Notes: generated by a model not told the origin, from the sequence alone. 64,000 nucleotides of DNA from Synechococcus sp. WH 8016 (GCF_000230675.1 NZ_AGIK01000007.1:1-64000); one strand, 5' to 3'. Shown: positions 44,096 through 54,370, numbered from the stretch's first letter. Translations and numbers: made by a program.

Positions 44096-44608
44096 ATGAC
44101 GACTTCGATCCAGCCTTGGTTGTTGAGCAGACGTTCGATGCTTTTTGCCTCGATCGCCGGGATGGTGGGTGTTTTGAGAGCTCCGGATCAAGTGTTGGCT
44201 GCCTCCAAGGCTGGCGAGGCGGCATGGGATCTCAGCGATGGGGAATGGAAAAAGCGTCTGTCACCTGAGGCTTATCAGGTGTTGCGTCAGGAAGGCACTG
44301 AACGCCCCTTCACCAGTCCTTTTAACAACGAAAAACGAGAAGGCACCTACCACTGCGCCGGCTGTGACCTGCCCTTGTTTGCTTCCACCGCCAAGTTTGA
44401 TAGCGGTACCGGATGGCCGAGTTTTTGGGAGCCCCTTCCGGGTGGTGTGGATACAAAAGTAGATTTCAAATTAATTCTTCCTCGCACTGAATATCACTGC
44501 AGCCGCTGCGGTGGGCATCAGGGCCATGTTTTTAATGACGGTCCCCGACCGACGGGCAAGCGCTACTGCAACAACGGAGTCGCCCTGCGTTTCCAGCCCA
44601 CGGCATGA
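44096..44608 (+). CDS. msrB: Peptide-methionine (R)-S-oxide reductase, exported
   Basis: Reduces methionine-R-sulfoxide in proteins. The 170-residue protein has WKKRLSPEAYQVLRQEGTERPFTSP, two Zn-binding CxxC pairs (CAGC and CSRC), GTGWPSF, GHVFNDGPRPTGKRYC and the resolving/catalytic Cys. A twin-arginine-like leader, SRRSMLFASIAGMVG, sits at about residues 12-26, and the predicted leader end follows near VLAASKA, so it is likely sent to the lumen or periplasm. The frame opens at 44015, but ATG 44096 gives this leader. Its 3' end overlaps the flavoprotein frame that follows by about 70 bases. Confidence 0.94.
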   Translation: MTTSIQPWLLSRRSMLFASIAGMVGVLRAPDQVLAASKAGEAAWDLSDGEWKKRLSPEAYQVLRQEGTERPFTSPFNNEKREGTYHCAGCDLPLFASTAKFDSGTGWPSFWEPLPGGVDTKVDFKLILPRTEYHCSRCGGHQGHVFNDGPRPTGKRYCNNGVALRFQPTA

Positions 44609-45851
44609 CCTGATCGTGATCGGTGGTGGGCCTGCCGGATTTATGGCAGCGATCACCGCCGCAGAACGGGGGGTTCGTGATGTTCTGATCTTGGAGGCGA
44701 CCCCAGAGGTGCTCACAAAAGTGCGCATCAGCGGTGGCGGTCGTTGCAACGTCACCCATGCTTGCTGGGATCCCATGGAGTTGGTGGGTCACTACCCCCG
44801 GGGAAGCAAACCCTTGCGGGGTCCCTTTAGCCAGTTTGCGTGCGGAGATTCGATCGCTTGGTTCGATGAGCATGGACTCACGCTTGTGGAAGAGCCCGAT
44901 GGACGGATGTTTCCTGAGCAGAATCGCTCCGAGGCGGTGGTGGAGTGCTTGAGGCGGGCCGCATTAGCGGCAGGAGTGAAGATTCACTGCGGTTCTGCCG
45001 TGCGTCAACTCAGCTGCTCGAAGGCTGGTGGGTTTCAACTTTCCGATCAACGCTCTGTCCTTCATCACGCCAAGCGGGTGTTGCTGGCCAGTGGGGGCCA
45101 TCCCAGTGGGCGACGTCTTGCTCAGGATTTAGGTCACACGATTGTTCCGCCGGTGCCGTCGCTGTTCAGCTTGAGATTGCAGGCTCCTGCTTTAACCGCA
45201 TGCAGCGGGATTGCCTTGGATGACGTGAGCTTGGATTTAAAGGTTGGTGAGCAGCGCTTTCGTCAGACGGGCCGGGTGCTGATCACCCATCGGGGGGTGA
45301 GTGGGCCTGCGGTCTTGCGGCTCACCGCGTTTGCAGCGCGGGCCCTCCATGCCAGTCGTTACCAGGGCGAGTTGCGGGTGGATTGGAGCGGCGGGTTGGG
45401 TCGTGAGCGTGTTCAGCAGAAGTTGCAGCAGGCGCGCCTTGAGCAGGCGCGGCGCACGGTGGTGGCTGCCAAGCCGTTTGAGCATCTGCCACGGCGTCTT
45501 TGGCTTGCCTTTTTGACCCAAGCGGGAGTAGCCGCGGAACAGCGTTGGGCGGATCTTCCAGCGAAGGTGGAACGACAGTTGGTGGAAACGCTTTGCGCGC
45601 AGCGATTATCGATTCAGGGCCGCGGCCCGTTTGGGGAAGAATTTGTGACCGCGGGTGGCGTGGATCTGGGCGAGGTGAACTTGGCGACCATGGAAAGTCG
45701 GCGTTGTGCTGGGTTGTACTTAGCGGGTGAATTACTGGATGTGGATGGGGTCACTGGAGGCTTTAATTTCCAGGCCTGTTGGAGCGGCGGCTGGTTGGCC
45801 GGTGAGGCGATCGCAACTTCTTTTCTTACTGAATCTGATCAAACACCGTAA
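44535..45851 (+). CDS. HI0933/BaiN-type FAD-dependent oxidoreductase
   Basis: Flavoprotein of unknown substrate. It has the N-terminal dinucleotide fold DLIVIGGGPAGFMAAITAAERG with GxGxxG, then KVRISGGGRCNVTHACWDP, typical of the HI0933 family. LLASGGHPSGRRLAQDLGH and ITHRGVSGPAVLRLTAFAAR follow, and it ends with the second FAD site YLAGELLDVDGVTGGFNFQ. The start is unclear: ATG 44511, 44526 and 44535 are in frame but overlap msrB by 70-98 bases, and no in-frame ATG lies after the msrB stop; GTG 44616 would cut the first strand. I used 44535 (about 438 residues). It converges with pilC and overlaps it by 26 bases. Confidence 0.88.
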   Translation: MTVPDRRASATATTESPCVSSPRHDLIVIGGGPAGFMAAITAAERGVRDVLILEATPEVLTKVRISGGGRCNVTHACWDPMELVGHYPRGSKPLRGPFSQFACGDSIAWFDEHGLTLVEEPDGRMFPEQNRSEAVVECLRRAALAAGVKIHCGSAVRQLSCSKAGGFQLSDQRSVLHHAKRVLLASGGHPSGRRLAQDLGHTIVPPVPSLFSLRLQAPALTACSGIALDDVSLDLKVGEQRFRQTGRVLITHRGVSGPAVLRLTAFAARALHASRYQGELRVDWSGGLGRERVQQKLQQARLEQARRTVVAAKPFEHLPRRLWLAFLTQAGVAAEQRWADLPAKVERQLVETLCAQRLSIQGRGPFGEEFVTAGGVDLGEVNLATMESRRCAGLYLAGELLDVDGVTGGFNFQACWSGGWLAGEAIATSFLTESDQTP

Positions 45852-47100
45852 ACATCGGTAAGTACATCGCCAGCAGGATCGACCCCACAATTCCTCCAAC
45901 AACAACAATCATGGCTGGTTCCAACATCGATGTGAGTGCCTTTACGGATGCGGAGACTTCGTCCTCATAAAAGTCGGCCACTTTGCTCAGCATTCGGTCC
46001 ATTTCACCAGTTTCTTCACCAATGGAGAGCATGCTGAGGGCCATGTCTGGTAAGACTTGTTGGCGAGTTAATGCCGTGCTCAGCAACACACCTTCTTGCA
46101 CCAGGGTGCGTGAATCGAGGATGGCGTCAGAGATGATCGAGTTTCCAGCGGTTTCACTGGAGATCTCCATTGACATCAGGATTGGAACACCAGCGCGGGT
46201 CAGTGAGCTAAAGATTCTGCAAAACTGAGCGGTGGCTGTTTTCATGATGAGATCACCAAACAACGGCAGCTTGAGCATTAGTTTGTCGAGCACTCTGCGC
46301 CCTTTATGGGTGTTGTAATAACGGGCGATCATCCATACGCCGAGCATAAGAATGCCAGCAAACACAAGGGAGGCGGAGGAGCGAAGCAAGGCGCTTAAAT
46401 CCACCATCAATTGCGTAAATAATGGTAATTCGGCTCCTAGGTCTTCAAAAATTCCGGCAAAGGTAGGAATCAAAAAGATCGTCATTCCTAAAAACACCAA
46501 AATGGCGATCACTAACACCGCAACGGGGTAACCCAACGCCCCTTTGATTTGGTTTTGGAGTCTGGCGTTGTCTTCCAACAGCTTGGCGAGGCGTTTGAGA
46601 GATTCATCCAGAACACCACCGGCTTCCCCTGCTTCCACCATGGCGATGGTGAGCTGATCAAACACCTTGGGCCATCGCCGCATCGCTGCTGCCATCGCCG
46701 TGCCCTGATTCACCTCAAGTCCCACGCTGGTGAGAGCTTTTTTAAACATGGGCAGCTTTTGCTGCGTGGCCATGAGATCGAGGCTGCGCACAATCGGCAC
46801 CCCTGCATCCACGAGTGCTGCCAGCTTGCTGGCCCAAATGGCCTTTTCTTTGACCCCGGGTGGTTTCTGGAACGCTTCGCCTAGATCCATCGATAGCCAA
46901 CTGGCTGATGAGCTCCCAGCTGCGGTTTTGGAGTCGCCCTTGGCTTTGTCTTTTCCTCTGCCTGAATCTTGGCGCAGTTCTTCCGCTTTAATTCCTCGCC
47001 GCCGTAGCTGACGACGGGCTGATACAGCATCACTTGCTTTGACCGTGACCGTGCGCGGTTGGCCTGTGGATGAGGTGTATGTAGCGGTGAAAGAAGCCAT
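45826..47100 (-). CDS. pilC: Type IV pilus inner-membrane platform protein PilC
   Basis: GspF/PilC family platform protein of the pilus assembly machine. The 424 residues have an N-terminal soluble linker with a Lys/Ser/Gly-rich tail (about 45-70), then two homologous T2SF domains. The first contains WASKLAALVDAGVPIVRSLDLMA, the second CRIFSSLTRAGVPILMSMEI and GEETGEMDRMLSKVADFYEDEV. Three membrane helices follow the usual PilC plan. The start ATG 47100 is 15 bases downstream of the pilT stop, so pilB-pilT-pilC is one minus-strand operon. No pilin or pilM-Q genes are seen in the window. Confidence 0.96.
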   Translation of the reverse strand: MASFTATYTSSTGQPRTVTVKASDAVSARRQLRRRGIKAEELRQDSGRGKDKAKGDSKTAAGSSSASWLSMDLGEAFQKPPGVKEKAIWASKLAALVDAGVPIVRSLDLMATQQKLPMFKKALTSVGLEVNQGTAMAAAMRRWPKVFDQLTIAMVEAGEAGGVLDESLKRLAKLLEDNARLQNQIKGALGYPVAVLVIAILVFLGMTIFLIPTFAGIFEDLGAELPLFTQLMVDLSALLRSSASLVFAGILMLGVWMIARYYNTHKGRRVLDKLMLKLPLFGDLIMKTATAQFCRIFSSLTRAGVPILMSMEISSETAGNSIISDAILDSRTLVQEGVLLSTALTRQQVLPDMALSMLSIGEETGEMDRMLSKVADFYEDEVSASVKALTSMLEPAMIVVVGGIVGSILLAMYLPMFTVFDQIQ

Positions 47101-47114
47101 GCCCTTAGACCGAT

Positions 47115-48188
47115 TTAGTTGTTCATCAGGCGTTCCAGCTCCGAGGGTTTGCTGGCTTTGCTGTGACCTTCATCAAGGCTGATCTCTCCCTGTTCAATCA
47201 GATCGGCAAGGGCTCTCTCCAGGGTTTGCATGCCGCGTTCGCCGCCGGTTTGAATTTGGGAATACAACTGGGCTGTTTTGCCTTCACGGATCAAATTGGC
47301 GATGGCTGGTGTGTTGATCATGATTTCTTGAGCCATCACGCGACCGAACTGCCCAGGGGCAGGATTTTGGCGTTTGCAGAGTGTTTGAGAGAACACAGCA
47401 GCCAGGCTTCCTGAGAGTTGCACGCGGATTTGGGTTTGCTGGCCAGGTGGAAACACATCCACCATCCGATCCACGGTCTGTGCCGCAGAACTGGTGTGCA
47501 GGGTTCCAAACACCAAATGCCCGGTTTCAGCAGCGCTGATCGCCAGTTGAATCGTTTCGAGATCGCGCATTTCACCTACCAAGATCACGTCTGGGTCTTC
47601 GCGCAATGCAGCGCGCAGAGCATTGGCAAAACTGCGCGTGTCTTCATTGAGTTGGCGTTGATGCACCAAGCTCAGATCACTGTTGTACACAAATTCGATC
47701 GGGTCTTCGATGGTGAGGATGTGCTCAGCCCTCGTGTGGTTGATGTGATCAAGAAGCGCTGCGAGGGTGGTGGTTTTGCCTGAGCCAGTTGGACCTGTGA
47801 CCAAGACAAGACCACGGGGGCGTTTGCTTGTTTCCACCACGACTGGAGGCAGATTCAGCAACTCAACGCTGGGGATTTTGCTTCCAAGAGCACGCAAGCA
47901 GGCGGCATAGCTGCCTTTCTGCCGGTACACATTCACGCGAAAGCGGGCGACCCCTTTCAATCCATACGCGCAATCCAGCTCCCACGTTTGTTCCAGCGTT
48001 TTGCGTTGGCTGTTGTTGAGCATGGAGAAGATCAGGCGGTTGCAGCCTTCTTCACTGAGTGGTTCCTCCTGCATCGGTCGCAGTTCGCCACTGAACCGTC
48101 CATAGGGCGGCTGTCCGCTGGCGATGTGGAGGTCGCTTCCGCCTCCATTCACCAGCTGTTCCATCAGGTCTTCGATCATTTGTTCCAT
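47115..48188 (-). CDS. pilT: Type IV pilus retraction ATPase PilT
   Basis: Hexameric ATPase that depolymerises pili for twitching motility or DNA uptake. The 357-residue protein has GGGSDLHIASGQPPYGRFSGEL, the Walker [19 protein letters not shown] near residue 145, the Asp box LTIEDPIEFVY, Walker B DVILVGEMRDLETIQLAI and the His box HLVFGTLHTSSAAQTVDRMVD. Candidate starts are ATG 48188 and ATG 48230 (inside pilB, which stops at 48200). I chose 48188, which gives the family N-terminus MEQMIEDLMEQL. Operon pilB-pilT-pilC. Confidence 0.95.
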   Translation of the reverse strand: MEQMIEDLMEQLVNGGGSDLHIASGQPPYGRFSGELRPMQEEPLSEEGCNRLIFSMLNNSQRKTLEQTWELDCAYGLKGVARFRVNVYRQKGSYAACLRALGSKIPSVELLNLPPVVVETSKRPRGLVLVTGPTGSGKTTTLAALLDHINHTRAEHILTIEDPIEFVYNSDLSLVHQRQLNEDTRSFANALRAALREDPDVILVGEMRDLETIQLAISAAETGHLVFGTLHTSSAAQTVDRMVDVFPPGQQTQIRVQLSGSLAAVFSQTLCKRQNPAPGQFGRVMAQEIMINTPAIANLIREGKTAQLYSQIQTGGERGMQTLERALADLIEQGEISLDEGHSKASKPSELERLMNN

Positions 48189-48199
48189 GCTCGGAGCTC

Positions 48200-49972
48200 T
48201 CACTGACGGGGTGTCAGGCAATACAGGCATTCCAGCCAACCTTCTTGAAGTCCGCCACCACATCCACGGCAAGTAACAGTGGTGAGGGCCCTGGCCCGTT
48301 GTTCCGATTCCAGGCCCGCATCCGTCAGCACCATCCGGTCCACCTCCTCCAGGGTGGTGTGACCTTCGCGTACGAGATCAAGGCTGTAGCCGAGCAGGGT
48401 TTTCATGCCTGATTCCAGGGCCAACTGGCGGACGAGATCAGTGGTAGCGCCTTTGGCAACGGATGCCGCCAGGGCTTCATTCATCCGCAGCACTTCGTAC
48501 ACACCGATACGGCCCTTGTAACCCGTGCCCTGACAGCTGGGGCAGGGTGGTTCAGGTCCTTCATGATGCTTCGCCTTGAAAAAGGTGACATCGCCTTCAT
48601 GGCTCGTCATTAGGCCGAAGCGTCCTAATTCTTGGGACTGTGGGTGGTAGGGAATGCGGCAATCGCTGCACACGCGCCTCAGCAAGCGTTGAGAGACGAT
48701 GCCAAGCAAGGATGCGCTCACCATGAACGGTTCAACACCCATTTCGTCGAGGCGGGCGATGGCGCTCGGGGCATCGTTGCAGTGCAGGGTGGTTAAAACC
48801 AGGTGTCCTGTAAGAGCCGCTTCGATGGCAGTTTTTGCTGTTTCCTGATCGCGGGTCTCACCCACTAACAGCACGTCTGGGTCCTGGCGCATGAAGGCGC
48901 GAAGAGCTGTGCTGAAGTCAAATCCTTTCTCACGATTCACTTGACATTGAGTAATGCCAGGCAATGTGTATTCAATGGGGTCTTCTACGGTAGAGATATT
49001 AATCCCTGGTTGGTTGCGCTCAGCTAAGAGGGAATAAAGAGTTGTGGATTTACCAGATCCTGTTGGACCGGTCACAAGAATCATCCCGAATGGTTTGGAG
49101 CCAAGGGTTCGCACTAGCTCGAGTGTGGTGGGATTAGAGATAAGTTTGTCCAGCCCTAATTGAGTGGATTGGCTATCGAGTAAGCGCAGGCAAATTTTTT
49201 CTCCGTAGCGGCTGGGCAAGCTATTCACACGGAAGTCAACGGTTCGTCCTTTGTATTGCCGTCGAATACGACCGTCCTGGGCCTGCCTCCGTTCAGCAAT
49301 ATCAAGATCGGCCATGATCTTGAAGCGAGAGGTAATGGCTGGAATTAATTTGGATGAAATAGGTTGCGTCAAATTGTTGAGCACACCATCCTTTCTTAGT
49401 CTGATCTGCAATCCAGATTGTTGGGGTTCAACATGAATATCGCTGGCATTCATGTCTAACGCTTTGATTAAAATACGGTCGACCAGTGTGACGATCGGAG
49501 ATTGATCATTTCCTGATGGGGTGATGTCTACTAGGGAAACCGAATTGTTCTGAATATCGCTTTCATTTGGATCGCTTGTTAATATGCCTTCAACATCAAA
49601 TCCATCTAGAAGGGATTTTGCTGTCTCGCTGATTGATGTTTGGTTTGTAGTGGAATCTGATTCGAAGGCTTGTGGATCAAGAACCCGCTTTAGATCCGCT
49701 GCATTGGCAAGGACGAGCTTGGAGATATAGCCATGGCTTCTCAAAACCTGCTTGAGTTGTTCTCGATGGTCTCGGTCGCTGCTGCTTGCGATGGCCACCA
49801 TCAGGCCGTCGTCGCTGAGATGGATGGGGAGCGCTTGAAGTTGCTTCCAGGTTTCCAGGTCCAAAACCTTCCCTGATTGGAGGAGTGCTTCGCCAGAGGC
49901 GAGCTCTGCTTCTGAAATCAGCTTTGCCGGCAGAGCAGGCGGCAGGGGCATTCGGTTGGAGTCGGCGCTCAT
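48200..49972 (-). CDS. pilB: Type IV pilus extension ATPase PilB with Cys4 tail
   Basis: ATPase that polymerises pilins. The 590-residue protein has an N-terminal GspE/MshEN-type region (about 20-120) and the ATPase core: the Walker [18 protein letters not shown] near residue 320, the Asp box [10 protein letters not shown], Walker [19 protein letters not shown], the His box [19 protein letters not shown] and a CxxC-x-CxxC zinc site (CSDC, CPSC). Beyond the usual end, after [12 protein letters not shown], there is a [18 protein letters not shown] segment resembling a zinc ribbon. ATG 49972 gives MSADSNRM; the open frame upstream to 50236 is antisense to grpE. It is divergent from grpE. Confidence 0.95.
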   Translation of the reverse strand: MSADSNRMPLPPALPAKLISEAELASGEALLQSGKVLDLETWKQLQALPIHLSDDGLMVAIASSSDRDHREQLKQVLRSHGYISKLVLANAADLKRVLDPQAFESDSTTNQTSISETAKSLLDGFDVEGILTSDPNESDIQNNSVSLVDITPSGNDQSPIVTLVDRILIKALDMNASDIHVEPQQSGLQIRLRKDGVLNNLTQPISSKLIPAITSRFKIMADLDIAERRQAQDGRIRRQYKGRTVDFRVNSLPSRYGEKICLRLLDSQSTQLGLDKLISNPTTLELVRTLGSKPFGMILVTGPTGSGKSTTLYSLLAERNQPGINISTVEDPIEYTLPGITQCQVNREKGFDFSTALRAFMRQDPDVLLVGETRDQETAKTAIEAALTGHLVLTTLHCNDAPSAIARLDEMGVEPFMVSASLLGIVSQRLLRRVCSDCRIPYHPQSQELGRFGLMTSHEGDVTFFKAKHHEGPEPPCPSCQGTGYKGRIGVYEVLRMNEALAASVAKGATTDLVRQLALESGMKTLLGYSLDLVREGHTTLEEVDRMVLTDAGLESEQRARALTTVTCRGCGGGLQEGWLECLYCLTPRQ

Positions 49973-50051
49973 GCTGATTCGGCTTTCCGCGCTTGTGGTG
50001 GGTCCGTGTGACCCTTCAACATGTCTAGACGTGATTTCGCATCTGGTCAGC

Positions 50052-50777
50052 ATGAGCGGCGACGCTTCCATCCCGGCTAACGAATCGGCATCGGATGTTC
50101 CCGAAGCCCAGCAGGACCCCACCCCCTCTGTTGAGGAAACCCCCGGCGCTGCTTCTCCCGACGCTGTTTCAGAGGGAGCTCCCTCTGAGCAGAAAAATGA
50201 GGCGCGGCTTGAGCAACTGGAGCGCGAGCACAGCACCCTTCGCCAAGAACACGAAACCCTGAGTGCTCAGTACGTGCGCATCGCGGCCGACTTTGACAAT
50301 TTCCGCAAGCGTCAGAGCCGGGATCAGGACGATCTGAAGTTGCAGATCACCTGCAGCACCCTGAGTGAAATTCTGCCTGTGGTTGATAACTTTGAACGCG
50401 CTCGTCAGCAACTTGATCCCCAAGGAGAAGAAGCGCAATCGCTGCACCGCAGCTATCAGGGTCTCTACAAGCAACTCGTTGACGTTCTCAAGCAATTGGG
50501 TGTGGCCCCGATGCGGGTGGTTGGTCAAGAGTTCGACCCCAGCCTTCATGAAGCGGTGCTGCGCGAACCCAGTGACGAACATCCAGAAGACGTGGTGGTT
50601 GAAGAACTGCAGCGTGGTTATCACCTCAGCGGCAAGGTGTTGAGACACGCTTTGGTCAAGGTGTCGATGGGACCTGGACCTCAGCAGTCAGATTCAGCAG
50701 CCCTTGGAACTGAGGGCGGTGATAGTGCACCAACCCAAGGGGATGACGGTTCTTCGACGCCGGAGGCGAGCGAATGA
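50052..50777 (+). CDS. grpE: Nucleotide exchange factor GrpE
   Basis: Releases ADP from DnaK. The 241-residue protein has an acidic, Pro/Ser/Glu-rich N-terminal region (about 1-60), a coiled coil ([43 protein letters not shown]), then the beta-wing domain. The latter has [26 protein letters not shown] and [17 protein letters not shown]. The frame is open from 49956, but ATG 50052 gives the usual start. dnaJ follows 42 bases later on the same strand, forming a heat-shock operon; dnaK is separate at 1.4 kb. Confidence 0.96.
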   Translation: MSGDASIPANESASDVPEAQQDPTPSVEETPGAASPDAVSEGAPSEQKNEARLEQLEREHSTLRQEHETLSAQYVRIAADFDNFRKRQSRDQDDLKLQITCSTLSEILPVVDNFERARQQLDPQGEEAQSLHRSYQGLYKQLVDVLKQLGVAPMRVVGQEFDPSLHEAVLREPSDEHPEDVVVEELQRGYHLSGKVLRHALVKVSMGPGPQQSDSAALGTEGGDSAPTQGDDGSSTPEASE

Positions 50778-50819
50778 TTCAAAACTTGTGCCTAGTGTGC
50801 GCAGCGGAATGACGAGCTG

Positions 50820-51950
50820 ATGGCCGATTACTACGACCTCCTAGGCGTGAGCAGGGATGCAGACGCCGACACCCTGAAGCGCGCCTACAGGCGTATGGCT
50901 CGCCAATATCACCCTGACATCAATAAGGATGCAGGAGCTGAAGATCGCTTCAAGGAGATTGGTCGCGCCTATGAGGTGCTGAGCGATCCCCAAACCCGCG
51001 GGCGCTATGACCAGTTCGGTGAGGCCGGGCTCGGTGGCGGCGGTGGCATGCCCGATATGGGCGATATGGGTGGCTTTGCAGACATCTTCGAAACCTTTTT
51101 CAGTGGGTTCGGTGGTGCTGCTAGTGGCGCAGGTCGTCAGCGCAGGCGAGGGCCTCAACAGGGAGATGACCTCCGCTACGACCTCACAATTGATTTTGAT
51201 CAGGCTGTGTTCGGTCAAGAGCGGGAGATTCGCATCCCCCACCTCGAGACTTGCACCACCTGTAGTGGTAGTGGCGCCAAAACAGGGAGTGGTCCCACCA
51301 CCTGTACCACCTGTGGCGGAGTTGGGCAGGTGCGTCGCGCCACGCGGACGCCATTCGGGAATTTTGAGCAGGTGGCTGAATGCCCCAGTTGCAATGGCAC
51401 GGGACAGGTGATTGCTGATCCCTGTAGTTCCTGTGGTGGTCAAGGGGTCACGCAAGTCCGTAAGAAATTACGAATCAACATTCCCGCTGGTGTCGATACA
51501 GGCACCCGATTGCGGGTGTCTGGTGAGGGCAATGCCGGTCTGCGTGGTGGACCGTCCGGAGATTTGTATGTTTTCCTCACGGTTAAGTCCCATCCGAGCT
51601 TGAGGCGCGACGGGCTCACCGTCCTGTCAGAGGTGAAGGTGAGTTACCTGCAGGCGATCCTTGGCGACACCATTGAGGTGGAAACTGTGGATGGACCTGA
51701 ATCGCTGGAGATTCCAGCCGGCACCCAGCCCAATTCCGTTTTAACGCTTGAAAACAAGGGCATTCCCAAGCTGGGCAATCCAGTGGCCCGTGGTCATCAG
51801 CGCATCTCCGTCACGGTGACCTTGCCGACCCGTCTCAACGATGAGGAACGCGGTCTTCTTGAAGATCTGGCTGGACACCATTCAGCCCGTGGTGAGCAGC
51901 ATCACCACCATAAAAGCGGTCTGTTTGCCCGACTCTTCGGGCAACGCTGA
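50820..51950 (+). CDS. dnaJ: Chaperone DnaJ (type I J-protein)
   Basis: Stimulates DnaK ATPase and delivers substrates. The 376-residue protein has a J domain with [14 protein letters not shown] and the HPD motif in QYHPDIN. It also has a G/F-rich linker with [14 protein letters not shown], four zinc-finger repeats ([32 protein letters not shown]) and the C-terminal substrate-binding domains. It ends in a His-rich stretch ([10 protein letters not shown]). All four classic DnaJ (type I) elements are present. The TusA-like gene begins three bases after its stop. Confidence 0.97.
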   Translation: MADYYDLLGVSRDADADTLKRAYRRMARQYHPDINKDAGAEDRFKEIGRAYEVLSDPQTRGRYDQFGEAGLGGGGGMPDMGDMGGFADIFETFFSGFGGAASGAGRQRRRGPQQGDDLRYDLTIDFDQAVFGQEREIRIPHLETCTTCSGSGAKTGSGPTTCTTCGGVGQVRRATRTPFGNFEQVAECPSCNGTGQVIADPCSSCGGQGVTQVRKKLRINIPAGVDTGTRLRVSGEGNAGLRGGPSGDLYVFLTVKSHPSLRRDGLTVLSEVKVSYLQAILGDTIEVETVDGPESLEIPAGTQPNSVLTLENKGIPKLGNPVARGHQRISVTVTLPTRLNDEERGLLEDLAGHHSARGEQHHHHKSGLFARLFGQR

Positions 51951-51953
51951 CGG

Positions 51954-52196
51954 ATGCGTGACGCCCCCTCCGATCATTATCTGGATCTAAGGGGCACCCC
52001 CTGTCCAATCAATTTCATTCGTTGTCGTTTGGCCTTAGAGGCCATGGCCCCCGGTCAGCATTTTCAGGTTGATCTCGATCGGGGAGAGCCTGAGGAGATG
52101 GTGATACCGGGGCTCACTCGGGAGGGTCATCAGGTGGAGGTGATCGACCAAGCCAAGGATTGGGTGCGTCTTCAGGTGGTGTGTGGTGGTGGTTGA
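51954..52196 (+). CDS. TusA-family sulfur-carrier protein
   Basis: 80-residue protein of the TusA/SirA fold, small sulfur relay proteins in thiolation of tRNA or other targets. YLDLRGTPCPINFIRCRLALEAM contains the Cys-Pro of the family CPxP motif (here CPIN). It is followed by a two-helix/four-strand pattern ending [11 protein letters not shown]. The downstream rsgA frame overlaps its end. Its partner is unknown. Confidence 0.9.
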   Translation: MRDAPSDHYLDLRGTPCPINFIRCRLALEAMAPGQHFQVDLDRGEPEEMVIPGLTREGHQVEVIDQAKDWVRLQVVCGGG

Positions 52197-53091
52197 TCAG
52201 CCGGCTCAGTCCGGCATGGTTGTGGCGCTCCAGGCCAACTACTTGGAGGTGGAGCTCGATCAGGTTTCCGAGTTGATTCCCTCACGACTGCTTTGCACGC
52301 GGCGCACGCGCTTGAGTCATCGCGGGGAGGCGGTCTTTGTTGGAGATCGGGTCAGGGTAGAAGCCATTGATGTGAGCCATGCCCGTGCGGTGGTCGCTGA
52401 TGTGGAACCTCGCTTCAGTTTTCTGACACGCCCGCCTGTCGCCAATGCCACCACGGTGGTCGTGGCATTGGCCGTGGACCAACCAGCGTTTGATCCGGAT
52501 CAGGCCAGTCGTTTTTTGTTGACAGCAGAGCGAACGTCCCTTGTTGTGCAGCTGGTTCTCACGAAAACCGATCTCTTAGAGCCGGAGGCATTGGAGACCC
52601 TGCGCCTGCATGCCTGGGGGTATCCCCCTTTATTGGTGTCGACGAGCAACGGCCTTGGGCTCTCCAATTTGAAAGAACGTCTTGCTGGATCGCCTCTTTC
52701 TGTGCTTTGTGGGCCCTCAGGCGTTGGCAAGAGCTCCTTGCTGAATGCCCTGATCCCTGATCTCGAGCTGCGGATCGGCGCCGTTTCCGGACGGTTACAG
52801 CGGGGACGTCACACCACGCGGCATGTGGAGTTGCATCGCTTGGGCGCTGAGGCACGCGTTGCTGATACACCCGGTTTCAACCGGCCAGAGTTGCCAGATG
52901 ACCCCAGAAATCTTGAGGTGTTGTTTCCAGAATTACGCGCGCAACTCGAGCATCATCCCTGCCGTTTTCGGGATTGTTTGCATCGTGATGAACCTGGATG
53001 CGGAGTCACGCGCGATTGGGAGAGATACCCGATCTACAGGCGAGCCGTAGAGGAACTTCTGGGTCTTAGCCGCCCATCCCGGGGAGGTTGA
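52183..53091 (+). CDS. rsgA: Ribosome small-subunit GTPase RsgA
   Basis: Circularly permuted GTPase that assists late 30S assembly. The order of motifs is G4 (TKTD) then G1 ([14 protein letters not shown]) then G3 (DTPGF), the hallmark of RsgA. The OB-fold N-terminal part has [14 protein letters not shown], and the C-terminal zinc domain has [15 protein letters not shown]. The start is GTG 52183, overlapping tusA by 14 bases; ATG 52216 is an alternative, 20 bases after the tusA stop. It converges with the ybaB-type gene and overlaps it by 26 bases. Confidence 0.95.
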   Translation: MVVVDQPAQSGMVVALQANYLEVELDQVSELIPSRLLCTRRTRLSHRGEAVFVGDRVRVEAIDVSHARAVVADVEPRFSFLTRPPVANATTVVVALAVDQPAFDPDQASRFLLTAERTSLVVQLVLTKTDLLEPEALETLRLHAWGYPPLLVSTSNGLGLSNLKERLAGSPLSVLCGPSGVGKSSLLNALIPDLELRIGAVSGRLQRGRHTTRHVELHRLGAEARVADTPGFNRPELPDDPRNLEVLFPELRAQLEHHPCRFRDCLHRDEPGCGVTRDWERYPIYRRAVEELLGLSRPSRGG

Positions 53092-53407
53092 GATTGAGTC
53101 CGCCAGTGAGTTCTTCCATGCGTTCTTTCATCGTGCCGGTGGAGCGTTCATAGGCGGATTGCAAAGCCGCGAGTGTGGCGGCTTCTGTGGCTTCCTGTCC
53201 TTCGCTCAGCAGGGTTGGATCCAGCCGCACCCTCAAGGGTTGTTGATTGCCGGATAACCAGATACTGGCTCGACCGTCTTCACTGTTGCCCTCGATCTCC
53301 ATGGCATCGAGTTCTTCTTGCAGTTTTTGCGCGTCTTGCTGGATTTGTTGAGCCTTTCGGAAGGCCTCGGTGAGCTGTCCGAAATTGGGAAGTCCAAACC
53401 CTGCCAT
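53066..53407 (-). CDS. YbaB/EbfC nucleoid-associated protein
   Basis: 113-residue DNA-binding protein of the YbaB/EbfC family. A coiled region [27 protein letters not shown] is followed by [30 protein letters not shown] and a Gly/Met C-terminus. It bends and coats DNA as a dimer and may regulate genes. In many genomes it neighbours dnaX-recR; here it sits beside rsgA and murB. It starts at ATG 53407 and its stop lies inside the end of rsgA. Confidence 0.92.
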   Translation of the reverse strand: MAGFGLPNFGQLTEAFRKAQQIQQDAQKLQEELDAMEIEGNSEDGRASIWLSGNQQPLRVRLDPTLLSEGQEATEAATLAALQSAYERSTGTMKERMEELTGGLNLNLPGMGG

Positions 53408-53431
53408 GACGCCAATGAAGTGACGCGAAGG

Positions 53432-54370
53432 CTAATCGGTCGTTTGAAAGCCCAGGCGTTTCACTTCAGGATGCAAAGTGATTCCGTGGATTCGCTCCAC
53501 TTCGTTCTGCACGAAGTCGATCAGGGAGCGGATGTCATCGGCCGTGGCATCGCCAACGTTGACGATGAAATTGGCATGCACCGGTGAGACCTCGGCGCCT
53601 CCGATGCGTTTCCCCTTGAGCCCTAAGCCTTCGATGAGCTGACCAGCTTTTTCGGGTTCTGGGTTGCGGAACACACTTCCGCAGCTTGGCCATTGGTATG
53701 GCTGGGTGGTGGTGCGATGACTGAGGTTGCCACTGGTCTTTCGCATTAACTCCTTGGCGTCGTGGCCTGGCTCTAATTGGAACTGCGCCGCAATCACTAA
53801 GTGTTCGCTGCCTTGAAGAAGGCTGTGGCGGTAGTCGTAGTCGAGCTCGGCGTTGCTGAGCATCGTGGTGGTCTTCACCGCGTCCGTTAGCGATCGATCG
53901 ATCACCTCCACGTAGGTCAGCGAGTCGGCTGTGGAGCCGCCCTGAGCTCCTGCGTTCATGGCCGCGGCCCCTCCCACGGTTCCAGGGATGCCAACGGCCC
54001 ATTCCAGCCCGTGCAAGCCGAGTCTCGCCGCGCGCCTGGCAAGCGTGGGAAGCGGTTCACCCGCTAGAGCCTTCACCTGACCTGTTTCAGCATCTAGTTG
54101 GCTGCCTTGCAGGCGGCGTAAGCACAGAGTGAGGCCTGGAAGACCAGCGTCAGCAATCAGCAGGTTTGATCCCGCTCCAATCACTCGGGTGGTGAGCCCT
54201 TCCGTTTGGGCCCACTGGAGAAGCGCGAGACATTGTTCAGCATCGTTGGGCTCGGCTAACCATTGCGCTGGACCTCCCACCCGCCAAGTGGTGTAGTTCG
54301 CGAGGGACACCTGTTGTTGGAGAACCCCAGACTCGAGAAGGGCATTCAGGCTGCGATCGCCGGTGAACAT
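53432..54370 (-). CDS. murB: UDP-N-acetylenolpyruvoylglucosamine reductase
   Basis: FAD enzyme that reduces enolpyruvyl-UDP-GlcNAc to UDP-MurNAc in peptidoglycan precursor synthesis. The 312-residue protein has [78 protein letters not shown] and [10 protein letters not shown]. The last two blocks are the type II MurB motifs with the catalytic Ser. The start ATG 54370 lies inside the 3' end of murC, overlapping it by 25 bases, so it is coupled with murC. Confidence 0.96.
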   Translation of the reverse strand: MFTGDRSLNALLESGVLQQQVSLANYTTWRVGGPAQWLAEPNDAEQCLALLQWAQTEGLTTRVIGAGSNLLIADAGLPGLTLCLRRLQGSQLDAETGQVKALAGEPLPTLARRAARLGLHGLEWAVGIPGTVGGAAAMNAGAQGGSTADSLTYVEVIDRSLTDAVKTTTMLSNAELDYDYRHSLLQGSEHLVIAAQFQLEPGHDAKELMRKTSGNLSHRTTTQPYQWPSCGSVFRNPEPEKAGQLIEGLGLKGKRIGGAEVSPVHANFIVNVGDATADDIRSLIDFVQNEVERIHGITLHPEVKRLGFQTTD

